A DNA stretch of 64,000 bases from Ornithodoros turicata (GCF_037126465.1 NC_088204.1:72291807-72355806), one strand, 5' to 3'. Shown: positions 52,525 to 63,248, counted from the first letter of the stretch. Translations and numbers: made by a program. The notes: generated by a model not told the origin, from the sequence alone.

Positions 52525-53825
52525 GATTCGCCGTCAGACGCAGGCGGCATGTGGACGCTAGGCGGGGAGTCCGTACGTGACTTCGTCCGACCACACTTCT
52601 TACGCTTCGGCATGGGAGCAGCAGCCGCGTCCCCAGACGAAGACAAATGCTGATGTTTTGCGGCTCGAGGCTCAGAGGAGTTCTCATCGACGTCCGAACT
52701 CGCGATGGAGTAGAGGGACGTTGAAGAATCATCCATCCCGTCATCATCAGGCACTGGCCAGGCCTCTGGGCCCAACAGATTGCAGTTTTCTTCCGTGCCT
52801 GCTTCAGAGCCACTGAGCTGGGGAAGACCGCCAACCGCAATTACTGGCACTGTGATGTCGGGCAGCTTGTGAGTGCATGACGTGTCCAAGCCCACAGAAT
52901 CAGGTACCGACTTAGGAGAAACAGCATTGTCCGTCACCCCAGCCGCCGATGCCAAAGCCGGGAAGTCGGAAACGCTATCCACAAAAGTAGGGGTAGCTGT
53001 AGCAGCAGTATCGTGGGCATGATCTCCGGTATCAGGCACTGCCGGTTCCAAAACTGGGAAGCCAGCAACACTGTCCACAAGAGCACGGGCACGACCTCTA
53101 TTATCGGGAGACGGGGTCTTGGGCCTTGAGTGTTCCCCTTTCGCTGCTGAGGAATAGGACCGACGCAGAACGCAGTCGACTGTGGCATGGCTCTGACCAC
53201 ATCGAAGACAGGGGGCTCGGCAGCCCACAGTTGGATGACCAAAGACTCCGCATCTCTCACAGCGTGATACCTTACAGTCGCCTCGGAAGTGGCCTTCCGA
53301 GCCACACCTACCGCACACTTTCTTTAACCCTTTGTAGTCTACCATAGCACGGTCCAACCCAACCAGAAGGAAGTTTGGGACCGGCTTCCTCATATCGAAC
53401 TTGACTACTCGGATTCCGTTGCGTATAGTTGGGCGGTCTTTGTAGACCGGGAACGAAAGATCCTTCACTATTCCATACGGTGCAAGGGCCCGCACAAGTG
53501 CGTCATCCGACACGTATTCTGGTAACCTTTTGACTGTCAAATACGTGATCCTTGAGCTTGAAACTGGGTCAAGAGAGACTTCCTTGTCTTCATACACCAC
53601 CTTTGCGGCTTCGAGAAGAGTATCACGGGCTCGCCTATTTTTGGCAAGAACTTGGAAAGACAGACCACCCTGGTGTTGAATGGAGTGTACATTGTCGTGA
53701 CCTACCAGGTCACAGACGGCATCCATGACGCCATCTACGGAAGCCTCGTCGGGCACGGTGAAGTTGAAAGCATGGTCCTTTGGGGGCCTTACGGTGCTTA
53801 GCGCGCAGGACAGTGCGGCGGACAT
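52521..53825 (-). CDS. LINE ORF1: CCHC zinc-knuckle RNA-binding protein, 434 aa
   Basis: Three CCHC knuckles sit at about residues 166-215: CGRCGSEGHFRGDC, CERCGVFGHPTVGC and CLRCGQSHATVDC. The region before them (about 15-150) has the spacing of an RRM-like fold (YLTVKRLPEY, GIRVVKFDM). The C-terminal half is Ser/Pro/Asp-rich and ends in a basic KRKKCGRTKSR stretch. It is predicted to coat the element RNA. Its TGA overlaps the ORF2 ATG as ATGA, pointing to termination-reinitiation for ORF2 translation. Confidence 0.88.
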   Translation of the reverse strand: MSAALSCALSTVRPPKDHAFNFTVPDEASVDGVMDAVCDLVGHDNVHSIQHQGGLSFQVLAKNRRARDTLLEAAKVVYEDKEVSLDPVSSSRITYLTVKRLPEYVSDDALVRALAPYGIVKDLSFPVYKDRPTIRNGIRVVKFDMRKPVPNFLLVGLDRAMVDYKGLKKVCGRCGSEGHFRGDCKVSRCERCGVFGHPTVGCRAPCLRCGQSHATVDCVLRRSYSSAAKGEHSRPKTPSPDNRGRARALVDSVAGFPVLEPAVPDTGDHAHDTAATATPTFVDSVSDFPALASAAGVTDNAVSPKSVPDSVGLDTSCTHKLPDITVPVIAVGGLPQLSGSEAGTEENCNLLGPEAWPVPDDDGMDDSSTSLYSIASSDVDENSSEPRAAKHQHLSSSGDAAAAPMPKRKKCGRTKSRTDSPPSVHMPPASDGES

Positions 53826-53944
53826 CGTGAAGAACCCTGGGGTGGACTACGAGAAGTCAAACCCCAGGCAAGCGAAGTTAGGCTTAGTATAGCAGCAGGA
53901 GCAGAATGAGCGAACGTCTGTACAGATCTGTACAGATCTGTACA

Positions 53945-54370
53945 GTTAGCATGTTGTATACCTTCGTCGGACCCTTACGTCTATCATCCATCGACTTCGT
54001 TTGAACGTCGCATTCACCCCAGACTTCCACCACAAGCTGGGTTACAGTAACACAATGCTATGCCCTTGCGGTAATACTCCAAGTATACCGTTCAGCACAT
54101 TCTCATCGATTGTCAGAAGTATTCCACTAAGCGACGCGGGCTCCAGCGCCAACTTGAACACCCTCACTTGTCCTTCCTCAATTGCTTGGGCCTCCGATCA
54201 ACCCAGCGCATCAGCTACCAGTTCATCAAGCCCTCATCAGCAGGAAGAGGGCTCCTGCGTGAACTCTGAACATTCATCGTCATTCACCATCTTCTCCCCC
54301 TGAAGCAATGAAGGTGTCGCCTCAGCGTCCCACTAAATCATCATTCCTTATTTGTTGTTGTTGTTGTTAG
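53945..54370 (+). pseudogene. LINE 3'-end fragment (third LINE family), copy B
   Basis: Copy of 23270-23705. The plus-strand frame encodes LNVAFTPDFHHKLGYSNTML and LCPCGN, then loses resemblance to any domain. It is followed by a (GTT)n tail. Confidence 0.5.
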
Positions 54371-54461
54371 CATAAGAAGGTGGTTAGCATGTTGTACCGA
54401 ACACAGACTATATTTTTCAAGCGACACGCACACACACATAAAACAAGTTTCATTAGGTTAT

Positions 54462-55510
54462 GTCACTGGCTCGTGACGATACCGAGTAAAAGTCTGGAGC
54501 TCCGTGGCTCATCAAGTTTCAGATGAGAGAACTGATGTTCTGAGGCTGGAACAACATAGAAGGGACAATCACAAACAAGGCCTCAAGTTGCCTAAGAAAT
54601 TAACGATGAAAGATGAAAGTCACTGAAAAGGTTAGCCAGCTGTAGGACTCGAACCCATATCTTCCGGATTACCGGTAGTCCAGAAGATGTGGGTTCGAGT
54701 CCTACAGGTGGCTAACCTTTTCAGTGACTTTCATCTTTCAAGTTTCAGACTTAGCGGATGAAGCGGATTACGATCACTGGCTGAACGACTGGACACATAC
54801 AGAGAGCTAAAATCGACAACATATTTACTCTCACAAAAAAAAAAAAGAAAAAAAAGAAACAGGTTGCCAACTCGCAGTGGACGCACACCCGATAAGTGCG
54901 AGATATCCTTCAACTTCAAATCGCCACGCAGACTACCTAACTAATCAATTGTTACCTCCGTCTCGTCACCTTTACTTAGCTGTAGGGGGGGGGGGGGAGT
55001 CTAAAGATTGTTCCAAGAGGACTGAGACGACTTCTCGTCGGCGGGGTGTCTCCTGCCGTTTCCCTCGACGTCAAACCGTGCCACATCACACTTGCTCACG
55101 TCACAAAAATAAACGAACTGCCTATGCAGAAACCTGCACTTGGCACTTAATTTAGACCTATCGCCACTCTCCCCAAATTTCCCAGGCTGGAAGACTGCCA
55201 GAGCGAGACCGCCATCTTGGGTCCGACGTGGCTGCGTTGCCTAGCAATGGCACGCCAATCTCCCCCTTCTCCGCCGGAGAAACACGCGCTGCCGAGCCAG
55301 CTCGCAACCGAGGAAACCGGTTTTGGATGGAGGGGACTCAACATGGACGGCGCGTTCTTGGAAGGAGAAACCACGTGACATGATCGGCCCAATCGCGGAC
55401 ACCGAACGGCGGCTCCAGTGCGGAAAAGGAACGCGAACTGTACCCCTATTTAGGGACTCTGTTCCATACCAACTACGGGACGAGTCCCCAAGTTTAATCC
55501 AACCATCCTT
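54462..55510. mobile_element. Diverged LTR relative, copy B (carries SINE hairpin)
   Basis: Matches 23778-24841: TGTCACTGGCTCGTGACG start, SINE at the same site, and later TATTTAGGGACTC. About 30 bp of copy A (near 24485-24520) is missing around 55190-55200. It ends at TTTATAAATAGGGAGTG, the left edge of the hAT-like MITE, beyond which a LINE follows. Confidence 0.6.
54524..54740. repeat. SINE with an inverted duplicate forming a long hairpin
   Basis: The SINE copy at the site shared with 23841 is followed by its own reverse complement: arms 54607-54664 and 54683-54740 (about 58 bp, few mismatches) around an 18-bp loop. Each arm contains a pol III B box (GGTTCGAGTCC) pointing outward. Copy A has only the single SINE. 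Confidence 0.7.
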
Positions 55511-55511
55511 T

Positions 55512-55540
55512 ATAAATAGGGAGTGTCAGAAGTCTTCGGG
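55512..55540. mobile_element. Left end of a split hAT-like MITE
   Basis: ATAGGGAGTGTCAGAAGTCTTCGGG matches the start of the 24842 element with small changes. It is cut by a LINE inserted at TCTTCGGG (55533-55540). The rest of the MITE resumes at 58536. Confidence 0.6.
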
Positions 55541-56110
55541 GAGCGGGGGGGATATATTTATTAGACAAAAAGGAAAAAAAAAAACCGGGGAAAGGTCACC
55601 TAAACGGGACGTCGGCTTGCTATTCCAGAAATAAGAAATAATAATAAATAAATAAAAAGAAAATATAAGAATTAAAGAAAGAAAGAAATAGGAAGGAATA
55701 AGAAATAAATGAATAAATAAAATTATGAAATAAGAAAAGAAAAAGAATTAGGAAATAACGAAAAACTAACAAATGATGAAAGAAGGATGAGGTAGATTAA
55801 AGACAAAGATGACAAAAAAAGATGACTAACAAACGGTGAAAGAATGATGAGATGGATCACAGAAGATTACTTGAAAAGGAAAGCATGAGGTTAATGCGTT
55901 GAGGGTGAGAGTGGGGCACAGAAGAATGAGATTGCACGACTGAGTTCACAGGCTGTTCATCAGACCTGAATCTCTCAAGAAAGTCAGAACTGCTTTGGTC
56001 ACAGACCGCTGTGTGTGATCTCGTACTGGGCCGAGCAGAGTAGCCAGAGAAAAGTCCGTGCACCGCAGCTCGAGTAGGCGTCGTCTCAGCGTGGCTCGAG
56101 GGGTGTCGAA

Positions 56111-57594
56111 TCAGTGACAGTCGAGGAGAAGGTGTGGCACATCAGCTTCAACAGCGCAAGTGGGGCATTTGGGCGACCGGAGAAGACCCATTTTACAGAG
56201 AAATAGAGGTGTCCTGGCGGCATTAAGGCGTAGTCGGTGTAGAATGGACGTTTCTTGACGCGAGCAGTGGTGTGTGGCAACGAAATCCATCGACGGGTCG
56301 ATAGACCGGAGATGGTCGTTCAGTCGGACAGCGTCCTCTTGAAACTGCCGAGTGCCGTTATGACGGAGTCGCTGTGTCTGTAACGAGGAGGCTGAAAGTG
56401 GTAGGAGACAGTTATTGGAGGTGCCGTCCCCATGTGCCCGACTTGCTAAGACGTCTGCGCGGGTGTTTCCGTGCAGACCGGTGTGACTGCGGGTACCCAT
56501 TGGAAACACAGGCTATGACCAAAGGATAGAAGTCGGTTGTATATTGCGACTATCATGGTGTCTAGGCCGCCGATTGTTCTGGAACAATAATTTGCTAGAA
56601 CTTCTAGCGCCACCTTACTGTCCGTGAACACAACCAGAGCGCCAGGCGGTGATACCGCTATGTGGTTCAACGCGGTCAGTATGGCGAAGAGCTCTGACTC
56701 GGTAGATGACGTTTCGTAGGGGAGCTTGTGCGCCACTTCAAGGTTTTCATTTGACATATAAAAGGCTGCAGTAGATCCGCCTTGAGACACTGATCCGACA
56801 GTGTACACAGGGAGTCGTTGAGAGAACGCTGAGTTAAGGTGCTCTAGTGTAAGTTGGTGAGCAACAACGGGATGTACAAAGTTTTTCTCCAGAAGACCAG
56901 GAATGTGATCACATACAGGAGGCCTGCGAAGAGTCCACATCGGTGGGGCATAGGAAAGCACTGATGGTGTGGTGGGGAGGTGCACTTTCAGGCGGTCAAC
57001 AGCAATACCAATGCTGGAGTCCGGACAGTCAATATCAATGAGCCGAAGATGATGGTAAGGATGCTGTGTGAGGTACAGCGCATATATCCGGAGTGTTTCC
57101 ACGTCTCGTAGGATGCCTGCTGGTGTTTCGCGTGCCTCTGCCAGGACAGAATAGGTCTCTGTCGTTCCAGGAACTCCCAGACAGACGCGGAGGCTTCGGG
57201 CCTGAATATTGAGAAGCTCACGCTCTCCGAATATGCTGAGGCCTTGTAGAATAGGCAGGCTGTACTGCAATGTGCCCAGAATCAACGCTGTGTGCACGTG
57301 ACCGAGGTCAGCGCATGAAGGGCCCCACGACGATCCAGCAATGCAACGTAGAGCATTTACAAAACCGCTGGTCTTGGTGGCTATTGTTTTCACGTGCCGG
57401 GACCACGTCATGCCTCTGTCTAATGTCACGCCAAGGTACTTGCAATGAGGCACAAAGTGCAGCGGTGTCCCACTGACGAACAATGGATACCTTTGGAATA
57501 AGCGTCGGGTGAAAGCCATGGCCGTTGCCATGGCTTTCACCCGACGCTCATTCCAGCAGCTTAGCAGGAGAGACCGATAAGCCTCGGTCGGCAA
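56111..57594 (-). pseudogene. LINE RNase H and C-terminal zinc-finger region
   Basis: The 56446-57594 frame contains the RT thumb (HCKYLGVTLDRGMTWSRHV) and RNase H (YETSSTESELFAILTAL, VFTDSKVALEVL). The first catalytic Asp is replaced, because the motif is YTVGS where the related copy has YTD. A frameshift near 56480 (QWVPAVTP against PMGTRSHTGLHGNTRADVL) moves the rest, including RLRLNAARTPLFLCKM and CPTC...HLLLDC, into another frame. A 28-bp inverted repeat (57495-57554) interrupts the RT palm/thumb boundary. Confidence 0.75.
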
Positions 57595-58437
57595 GGTATT
57601 CTACAATAGAATTTAAGGCGCACTGTAACCGGCGTTGGGCGGTGTCTCGACGGGTGGCAGAGGTCCATATGCAGATGTCGTCTGCGTACAAAGTGATGCG
57701 GGTATGATCACGAAGCTGGGCGGGAAGCGAAGCCATTATATAACATTAGAGAGGAGAGGGCTCAATACACTTCCCTGTGGGACACCACGACGGACTGGAT
57801 GGAAAGCGGTGTCACCTTCCATTGTGCGCACGAAGATGCGCCGGTCAGCTAGAAAGTCCTGGATCCATGAGGCGGCGCAAGCTCCTATTTCCGCCTCTTG
57901 TAGCGTTGCGACGATGGTGCTGTGCAACACGTTGTCATAAGCTTTCTCTACGTCGAGAAAAACTGCACCGGTGAGGTTGCCTTCAGCCTTTGCTTGTTGG
58001 ACTTCAGCGACGAGATCGAGTACGTTGTCAATTGCTGAACGTCCCTGGCGAAAGCCTGCCATCACCTCAGGAAAAAAGCGCGTGCTTTCCAGGTACCAGT
58101 TCAAGCGGCGGAAAACCATGCGCTCCATTGTCTTCGCAACGCAGCTTGTGAGGGCAATCGGGCGAAAGGAATCAATATTATGCGGCGACCTGCCTGGTTT
58201 CAGAAGAGGAACAATCATTGCAGACTTCCATCCGCGTGGAACTTCACCTGTCCGCCAGGTTCTGTTAAATAGCCTCAAGAGGAGCCGACGCCCACATAAA
58301 GGGAGATTCCGGAGGGCTTTGTACGTCACCTGGTCAGCTCCAGGCGAGGTGTGTTGGGGGGAATTCCTCAGGGCAGATTCAAGCTCAACAAGCGAGAAAG
58401 CTACGTCCAAGGCAGGGTCTGAAGAGGAATCCAGCAC
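57548..58437 (-). pseudogene. LINE reverse-transcriptase region
   Basis: Conserved RT blocks are in order: TSPGADQVTYKALRNLP, SFRPIALTSCVAKTMERMV, FLDVEKAYDNV, VRRGVPQGSVLSPLLSNVI, then after a frameshift at about 57736 MASLPAQLRDHTRITLYADDI with the catalytic YADD. The frame is broken at least twice, so it is dead. With RNase H downstream, the family belongs to the I group. Confidence 0.8.
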
Positions 58438-58535
58438 GATAGGGATATCACGTGCAGAAGACAGCGCAAAGGCTGAGAGCGTGGTGAGACGTGCGCAGTA
58501 CTCTTCAGCGATCTACAGAACTGAGCGCCCGGACT

Positions 58536-58955
58536 TCTTCGGGTTACACCCGATTCCGCCTTGTTATTCCCCCCAAACTGACCTCCGGCCAATTCGGGCT
58601 AAACCCGATTTCTCCCCGAATTCCAGTCACTATGAAGTGATGTTTCCAATGAAGACTAACAACGGTCGCCACGCGTATAACGCGTGTAAGAATTGGTCAC
58701 TTACGTTCCCAGCAATACACCCATGTGTGTCAACACTGTCAATGCCTTTGGGGATTACCGCTGGAAGCTCACGATTCCGAAAAAAGAAAAAAAGGAGAAA
58801 GAGATTAGGAAGGGACTTAATAGACAAGAGGAGAAACAAAAACACCAAATAACACCCGAAGGCAGAATTATCGCCCGATTTCTCCCTGAATTACAGATTT
58901 AAAAATAGCGCCAGATTTTTACCCCCCGAATCTGTGAAAGGCATTTAACCCGCAC
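58536..58955. mobile_element. Right part of the split hAT-like MITE
   Basis: This matches 24855-25300, including CCGATTCCGCC, TTCCAGTCACTATGAA and ATTTTTACCCCCCGAATC. The right terminus with its AGTCACTCCCTG end is missing. After TTTAACCC the sequence jumps to a second LINE copy. Confidence 0.65.
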
Positions 58956-59021
58956 AGGGTGAGAGCGTGGTGAGACGTGCGCAGTACTGTTCAGCGATCT
59001 GCAGAACTGAGTGCCCGGAAG

Positions 59022-60331
59022 CTAGTGATAAGGATAGGAATGGGTTTCGCTGAGCAACTGGGGCAGAAAGAGCACGGTCCATATACGCAACATCGGTGTA
59101 CGGGGTGACAAAGATGCAGCGAAGTTCCGCCAGCGGTCGCGCGCTAACTTACGTAGACGCCTTTGAATTGCCTTCTGGATCCGTCGAGCTTCAGCTTGGT
59201 GAGTTGGAAGTTGCGTGCGACGAGCTCTGCGCTCGGCGCGACGACGAGTGACACGGAGCCTCTCATATTCGGCATCAACCAGAGAAAAATCGACGGGAAC
59301 GCGGATAACGCTTGTAGCAAATTTCGCTGGATCAGTGATTGCCCGAGAAGAGCCACTTTCACTGTCGGGCGTATTGGCGGTGAAAATGGATTCGAGAGCA
59401 GTCCTGTAACTCTCCCAGTTGGTCCGCTTGATGCAGTGACTAGTGTGGGGCCGGTGGGCGCCACGGATGTTAAACAGTATGGGCAGGTGGTCACTCCCGA
59501 GCGTGTCTACGTCAACGAACCAGGTGAAATGATGGCTATCGATGCAGACACGACTGTTTGATCCAAGCACGATGAAAGTAGTGCGCCTTGTATAAAAGTA
59601 GGGGAGCCATCATTGAGAAGCCTAAGATACCGTTCTTGAAACAGGGCAGCAAGCCTCTCTCCTCTCGTATCCGAGCGTGTGCTGCCCCAGATGATGTTAT
59701 GGGCGTTGAAGTCCCCAAAGACGACATACGGAGAGGGCATGCTGTCCAGTAGGGCGCCCAAGTCATGCACATTGTAATGAGTTGCCGGCGGGATGTATAA
59801 GGAGACGACCGTGATGTCAAGAGGAGCCAAACGAACGGTACAGCATACGTCCTCGCCAGCCCCTGTTATCCGCACGCGGTTTTGTATTGCAGGTATATCG
59901 AAGCGCACGAAGATCGCTGCACTGCTTTTTCTTCCAATGGGCTCGGAAACGAAGATGACATATTCCGACAAACGAAACTCCTCGGTAATGCCGCATTCGG
60001 ATATGCACATGGGGGGGGGGGGGGATTTGTGTCGCCACACAAACTGGCGGAAATCGGACAACTTCGACTGCAGACCCCTTGCGTTCCATTGGAAAATCTG
60101 TTGCTTGGTGATATCGAAACGCTGACAGGGTCGTTGTCCTATTAGGCATTCCGGGTTACCGAAGTGGAGGCACCATTGTTCAGAAGTGGTTCGAGAGCAA
60201 GCACTGCTCTGACCTCCAGTAGATCGGATGCTTAGGGAATCCGATGAACGGTGGCACGTAGTGCTGCGAACAGCATAGTCAGAACGGAACCGAAGACATT
60301 GTCGTGACTTTGGAGCGCTGGCCGACAGCAA
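59022..60331 (-). pseudogene. LINE endonuclease region
   Basis: From the minus strand: FQWNARGLQSKLSDFRQFV, CISECGI, VVFGDFNAHNIIWGS, then a frameshift at about 59560 and FVDVDTLGSDHLPILFN. These are the N-terminal, GDFN and GSDH motifs of the LINE endonuclease. The linker toward the RT (RRRAERRARR) follows. The catalytic motifs survive but the frame is broken. Confidence 0.7.
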
Positions 60332-60350
60332 GTTTGACGCTCAGATCCAG

Positions 60351-60837
60351 TCACAGATTGCATCGGTTCATGTTCCTTTGAGGGCGTCTGGGGTGAGGAA
60401 GCACACGTGACCGTCTGAGCCTTCCTGGCGACGGAGGCGAATGTTTTATTGAATCTCTTGTTTCCAACCTGAGGCTGTTGACTGGTACTTGGAAGGCTCG
60501 GGAAGTGAGCTTCAGGATGGTGCACAAAATCAGGCCGCGGCCGGTTATTGACAAGAGGAGGTCAGATTGTCCGTTCGCACAAGACTCTCCGTCGATGACT
60601 GGCCATTGCCGCGTTAGGAACTCTACAACCTCGATAGGTGGCAGTATGAGGTCCGGTGCAGTCTGCGCGTTTGGGCTCGCGCTTCGCCGTACAGTCTTTG
60701 AAGTCATGGGGACCGGAACACACCTTGCACCGCAAGGGTCCGCGGCACTTTCGGGCATAATGGCCGTACCTTTGACATTTGAAGCATTGAACTGGCGGCT
60801 CAACGTACTCTGATACCGGGTAGCAGGAGAACCCCAT
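60351..60837 (-). pseudogene. LINE ORF1 C-terminal zinc-knuckle fragment
   Basis: CFKCQRYGHYARKC is a complete CCHC knuckle, followed by CKVCSGPHDFKDC. A third (ADCTGPHTATYRGC) lacks its first Cys. The fragment is cut off upstream at about 60885 and frameshifted downstream. Confidence 0.65.
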
Positions 60838-60889
60838 GCAGACTTCCGGGGGGAGCGCGAGCCCGGGCCGGAACGTTAGGAGTCAGGCG

Positions 60890-61955
60890 TCACACAGGCT
60901 GATATGTGACCGACCGCAGTTCGAACTCGTATGTTACCAACCCACCCACCCCTCTCCCCCCGTAGCTTTTCACGACTTCCGAGAAACGTAAGAGCAACAG
61001 TGTTTCAGTCCTCATGCCTGAGTGGGTGAACAGCAAAAAAGAAAAAGAAAACTGGAGTAAATTAGCACCACCAATGTGGAAGCCGACTACTCCATACCAC
61101 GTGGACAACTCCGAACGCATGAACATGCATACACTTGGACTGCAAACACTCAGATAGGAAGAGTACTCGTCAAGAAAGCCAGCATGGATACGCACATTTC
61201 ATTTTCTTCGATTTAGGGACGAGGTATCCGTATTCGAGATTTGGACTGACCTATATATTGGAGGAGATGGGCAGTAACTATTGTTTTTTTGTAGCCGACT
61301 ACAGCTGCTACCTCTTGAGAGTGTAGTTGAACTACCATTGTAACTAATCATAGCACCAGTACTTAGAACTACTTTAAACTAGCTACATAGTTTAACTATG
61401 TTTTTAACTACCTTGACGTTTTGTACGCGGTGTCCAGAATAAAGTATACACCGACGGTTTAGACAGACGGATCACATCGTCGGAACATGCCTTCTGCCTG
61501 AACTCTACACCGTGCAATGAATAACCAATAAATTTTAATGATAGATACTTTACGTAGTAGAAACGCAGGGAGTCTAAGGAGAGGTCATTTGGTTCCCAGG
61601 AATAGAGTATAGCATTTTGAAGCTCTCCAACTGCAATGGTAAACGCTTTCGCCATTCATCATCAAGTGTTTGTTTGTATCGAGAATTAATTAATTTAGGT
61701 AACTGACAGCGAAGAATGTAAAAAGGAAGGGCAAGGTTTCTGTTGATTGATTTAAAAGCCTTTGCAGTACGAATAACACGCTTTTCCAGTTCGGGGGTTA
61801 AGCGAGCTAAATGAAATTATGTACCTGCGCACTCTTCCGGCTAACCCTGTTTGGGGAGAAGAAGCAGGAGGCCACACTAAAGTACGGGTTGTGGAACTCA
61901 CCTTGAGATGCTTGAGGAATTTGTTGGAGTTCTTCATATTTCCTAATATTGCTTT
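60890..61955. repeat. Third, partial copy of the spacer (unit C)
   Basis: This matches 8290-9090 and 34775-35570 and continues along 35570-35990. It lacks the 211-bp MITE (empty site at about 61250). The 83-codon minus frame 61404-61655 is broken in unit B, so it is not called a gene. Confidence 0.75.
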
Positions 61956-61956
61956 A

Positions 61957-62575
61957 AAGGGACTATGAAATTTCCCGAACCCCCAAACTTTTTTTTCGAT
62001 GGAAACTGTTCTTCCCGCAGAGGAACTAATATGCCACAAACTTTTCCGGACGAAATCGCTCCACTCTGCGAGGAGCGCGCGCTGGAAATGTCTCTTCCGC
62101 GTTCCTCCTCTCCCGCGCATATTTCCCTGCCGATGGCGTAACTGTACGGACCGCTATTCGGTTCCCCGTTACGTCACCGGTGTTGCACAATGGCAAGTAA
62201 TGCCGCGAGCTCGCGCTGTGGCTGCCGCCACTGCCGAAATCTGCCGATCGCGCGAAAGCTGCTGTCATGGAGATTTCCACTCCCGATGAACGCATACGCG
62301 GGATCCTACGGCGCATGCTCCTGGCGGGATTCCTCGGCTCGGCAACACGTCACGATGACGTGTTTCTGAGCCGGCCGTGGTCGCGTCAAGTTACCCGTTG
62401 TGTCTCCGCTCGGCAGCTCGTCACGGCGCGGCGCCAGCTGTCTTCCCTTCGCCGCTCCGTTTAAAATCGCTCCCGAGAAATCCGCTCGCGCGACGAAAGT
62501 AAAATTTCGGTTCTAGACTCAGAAAAATGTCTTCTTTCGAACGAAACGAAGAAAAAAATCGTTTCATAGTCCCTT
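61957..62575. mobile_element. 619-bp TA-flanked MITE
   Basis: Perfect 14-bp inverted ends AAGGGACTATGAAA, with TA on both sides (61955-61956 and 62576-62577). The site without it reads GCTTTA followed by TTTGGG, as in the sister copies. The interior is GC-rich and non-coding. Confidence 0.8.
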
Positions 62576-62577
62576 TA

Positions 62578-63072
62578 AGCGTGAACCGCATGGCCCGAAA
62601 AGCGTTCGAATTCTTTCCGAACCGAATTCGGGACCGAACTTTTTTCGGAGAACAGAATTCCGTGCCGAATTCGGCCCGATCTGGCCAACACAGATTTCTC
62701 CTCCGAAATGGGGAGTGACGCCAGCCGAAAAAGTAGGAGCATCCAATGGCTATTCAGCCGGAAGGAGAACCATAGCAACGATGGCGTAACAATCGGGTTT
62801 ACTGTTGCCGTGTGTACGAAGATGTGGGTTCGATCCCTACATCTGGCTAACCTTTTCAGTGACTTTCATCTTTCATCGTCGACTTCTACCCCTATGAATA
62901 CAGGGATTATCTCATTGACCTGGATGGTTGAAAGGCGATGCTCCCCAAGGCCAGAACTCTTCGGCCGAAATTCGGGGTGCATTTCGGTAGCATGCGGTGA
63001 TGCACAGAAAAACGTTCGGTCCCGATTTCGGTTCGGCCAGTTTTCGGACAGTTTTTCGTGCCATGCGGTTCA
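62578..63072. mobile_element. Second MITE inserted at the edge of the first
   Basis: The inverted ends share TGAACCGCATGG. CCCTTTA (62571-62577 and 63073-63079) flanks it. That sequence spans the right end of the first MITE plus its TA, so this element landed later. TTCGG/CCGAA motifs crowd both ends. A SINE piece with a B-box-like GGTTCGATCCC lies at about 62830-62880. Confidence 0.6.
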
Positions 63073-63248
63073 CCCTTTATTTGGGCAAACTGCACAACAC
63101 GCCACAAAGTATTTTTTTTTTCTTTTCATTAGGGTTTACCGATGCATTTTTGTATCCAAACTTCACAATGCATGTCTCCATTCCACCACGGCTCGAATGG
63201 CTTCAGCGTCCAGTGCACTGACGGTTCTGTCTCAAACTGTTGTATCTT

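Larger units (their letters stand above)
48967..53943 (-). mobile_element. Complete L1/Tx1-group LINE, 4977 bp, with empty-site evidence
   Basis: AGTT flanks both sides (48963-48966 and 53944-53947). T3 has the uninterrupted site TTCTATAGTTAGCATG at about 23267. On the minus strand the element has a short 5' leader starting with three CTGTACAGAT-type repeats (53918-53943), ORF1, ORF2 overlapping by ATGA, and a ~140-bp 3' UTR. The UTR ends in three 11-bp repeats (ACCTGTCTCAT) followed by TAAATTTTCC instead of a poly-A tail. Both ORFs are intact, so it may be recently active. Confidence 0.9.
55541..58535 (-). mobile_element. 5'-truncated I-group LINE inserted in the hAT-like MITE
   Basis: TCTTCGGG flanks both sides (55533-55540 and 58536-58543). 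The minus strand has the RT start at about 58437, RT core, RNase H, zinc-finger end and a ~550-bp 3' UTR with the C-rich AATAAATATATCCCCCC terminus. It is truncated just upstream of the RT. It is the longest copy of this family in the window. Confidence 0.8.
58968..60885 (-). mobile_element. 5' portion of another I-group LINE copy
   Basis: Its first ~55 bp (58968-59026) repeat 58474-58532 with three differences, because both are the same part of ORF2 from two LINE copies and not a target duplication. It runs through the ORF2 start and endonuclease to ORF1 zinc knuckles, then ends near 60885, where the third spacer copy begins. The 3' half is missing. Confidence 0.7.
61860..63235 (-). pseudogene. 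BED-type zinc-finger-like exon relic (copy 4), split by two MITEs
   Basis: The NSNKFLKHLK end with a GTGAGTTCC donor is at about 61900-61940. The FGYKNASVNP start is at about 63125-63180. The two nested elements at 61957-63072 lie between them. Removing the insertions restores the same order as the other copies. Confidence 0.4.

Noticed and set aside
58474..59026. ~55-bp direct repeat as a target-site duplication of the MITE
   Set aside because: It is LINE coding sequence from two different copies with three differences, far longer than any hAT or LINE duplication.
61404..61655. 83-codon minus-strand ORF in unit C
   Set aside because: The same frame in unit B has an early TGA and no domain is recognisable.
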